Assembly: GCA_037178675.1 (NCBI GenBank)
Contig: JAYMGJ010000389.1
Coordinates: 1 to 27,821 of the forward strand
Length of the DNA stretch: 27,821 nucleotides
Direction of reading: 5' to 3'
Source of the DNA: Scleroderma bovista
Taxonomy: Eukaryota; Basidiomycota; Agaricomycetes; Boletales; Sclerodermataceae
This document shows positions 27,307-27,821 of the stretch, one piece after another; within the stretch, counting starts at the first letter, position 1, and every line of letters begins with the position of its first letter. Position numbers and translations under genes: made by a program. The notes under the pieces were generated by a model. That model had not been told where the DNA came from, made no database searches, and saw only the letters and a list, made by a program, of their open reading frames with translations.

Positions 27307-27821
27307 ATGTTCGAAGTCTCCCTAGAGTTGAACTCTGGGGAGGATCACCCAAGAACTGACTTCAGCAACCCCACTGTGAACCCTTGGCTGGACACCATGG
27401 ATATCAACACCCTCCCACATCATCCCAGGTCGGCCACCAACACCACCCCCCTGACCTCTTCTGACCAAATGGGAGCTGATGCTCAGCACCTGCGGTACCA
27501 TCCCCGAGATGCCAGCCCTGACAACCCTGACAACAACAATCCAAGAGCTGGTAAAAATCCTGCTGAAGAGTGGGTACAATTAAAAGTAAGATTACAAGAA
27601 GTCAATTATTCCCAAAGTCTACGAGAAGAACTCCAACAATCCAAAGCATCACTCACCCAAGTCTCTCACCAAAATGAAGAACTTGCAGTATGTCTTGCGA
27701 AACATGAAAGAGCTTCAATTCATGCTGGAGAAATTTAGGCGTTGATCAGGAGTCTGCAGGACGCTCAAGTCCAACAGCATCAAAGTATGGAGGACTTCCA
27801 ACAGAATGTTGGATGGTTCAT
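27307..27821 (+). pseudogene. gag-like reading frame of the LTR element, runs off the window
   Basis: ATG 27307 opens a frame (MFEVSLELNSGEDHPRTDFS) with a Pro/Asn/Asp-rich N-terminal half. A Gln/Glu/Leu-rich stretch follows (VQLKVRLQEVNYSQSLREEL to about 27720) that looks like a coiled coil. A TAG at 27736 interrupts it, but the same frame continues (ALIRSLQDAQVQQHQSMEDF) to the window end with the same character, so TAG probably replaced CAG. Position 3' of an LTR-like repeat and this make-up fit the N-terminal part of a fungal LTR-element Gag, perhaps Ty3/gypsy type. No protease or reverse transcriptase is in view, so the class is a guess. Confidence 0.5.

Overview
This window looks like repeat-rich nuclear DNA of a mushroom-forming fungus (Agaricomycete basidiomycete). 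The evidence is: introns of about 47-58 bp with GT-AG ends and CTAAC/CTGAC-type branch sites, a TNP2-type (CACTA, En/Spm) transposase of the kind common in these fungi, a Ty1/copia retrotransposon, a WD40 gene and several fungal repeat-associated reading frames. The genus cannot be fixed from the sequence alone. I found no gene that reads intact from start to stop with a recognised function; almost everything is a transposon, a decayed gene or satellite DNA.

Layout. 1-930 is AT-rich DNA with one short tandem repeat. 940-2300 is a satellite block whose top strand is G/T-rich and then switches to C/A-rich, followed by an AT-rich tail. 2650-6430 (minus) is a decayed CACTA transposase, with hairpins and direct repeats on its 5' side (6553-7083). 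7112-13100 is a complete-length copia element with two LTRs, AAGCA target duplication, half-tRNA primer site and polypurine tract. Its single gag-pol frame is broken by about ten stops and by a nested 196-bp solo LTR in the integrase. 13220-14150 is a palindromic minisatellite that runs into the 3' end of a decayed six-exon WD40 gene (14195-15933, minus). Two small decayed fungal genes follow (16535-17010 plus, 17266-17700 minus).

The right third has an unusual architecture. Two ~1.4-kb direct repeats (18595-20000 and 25793-27195) carry LTR-like signals (TATATAAAG, then AATAAA 49 bp later). The second leads into a gag-like reading frame that runs off the window. Exactly between them lies a 5.8-kb block (20001-25790) with perfect 26-bp terminal inverted repeats. 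It has CAGAC-motif arrays on the left, the inverse GTCTG-motif 51-bp array on the right, and a second copy of the G/T-to-C/A satellite in its middle with a 25-bp perfect cruciform at the switch point. It contains no recognisable gene. I read it as a large non-autonomous foldback-type DNA element, and it is the best candidate here for something undescribed.

Most in-frame stops in the decayed genes are TGA. Where I can compare with conserved family positions, most sit where arginine is expected, which fits CGA-to-TGA decay by CpG deamination. The satellite in the middle of the 5.8-kb block, by contrast, is full of intact CG dinucleotides. All family names come from reading the translated sequence; no database search was possible.
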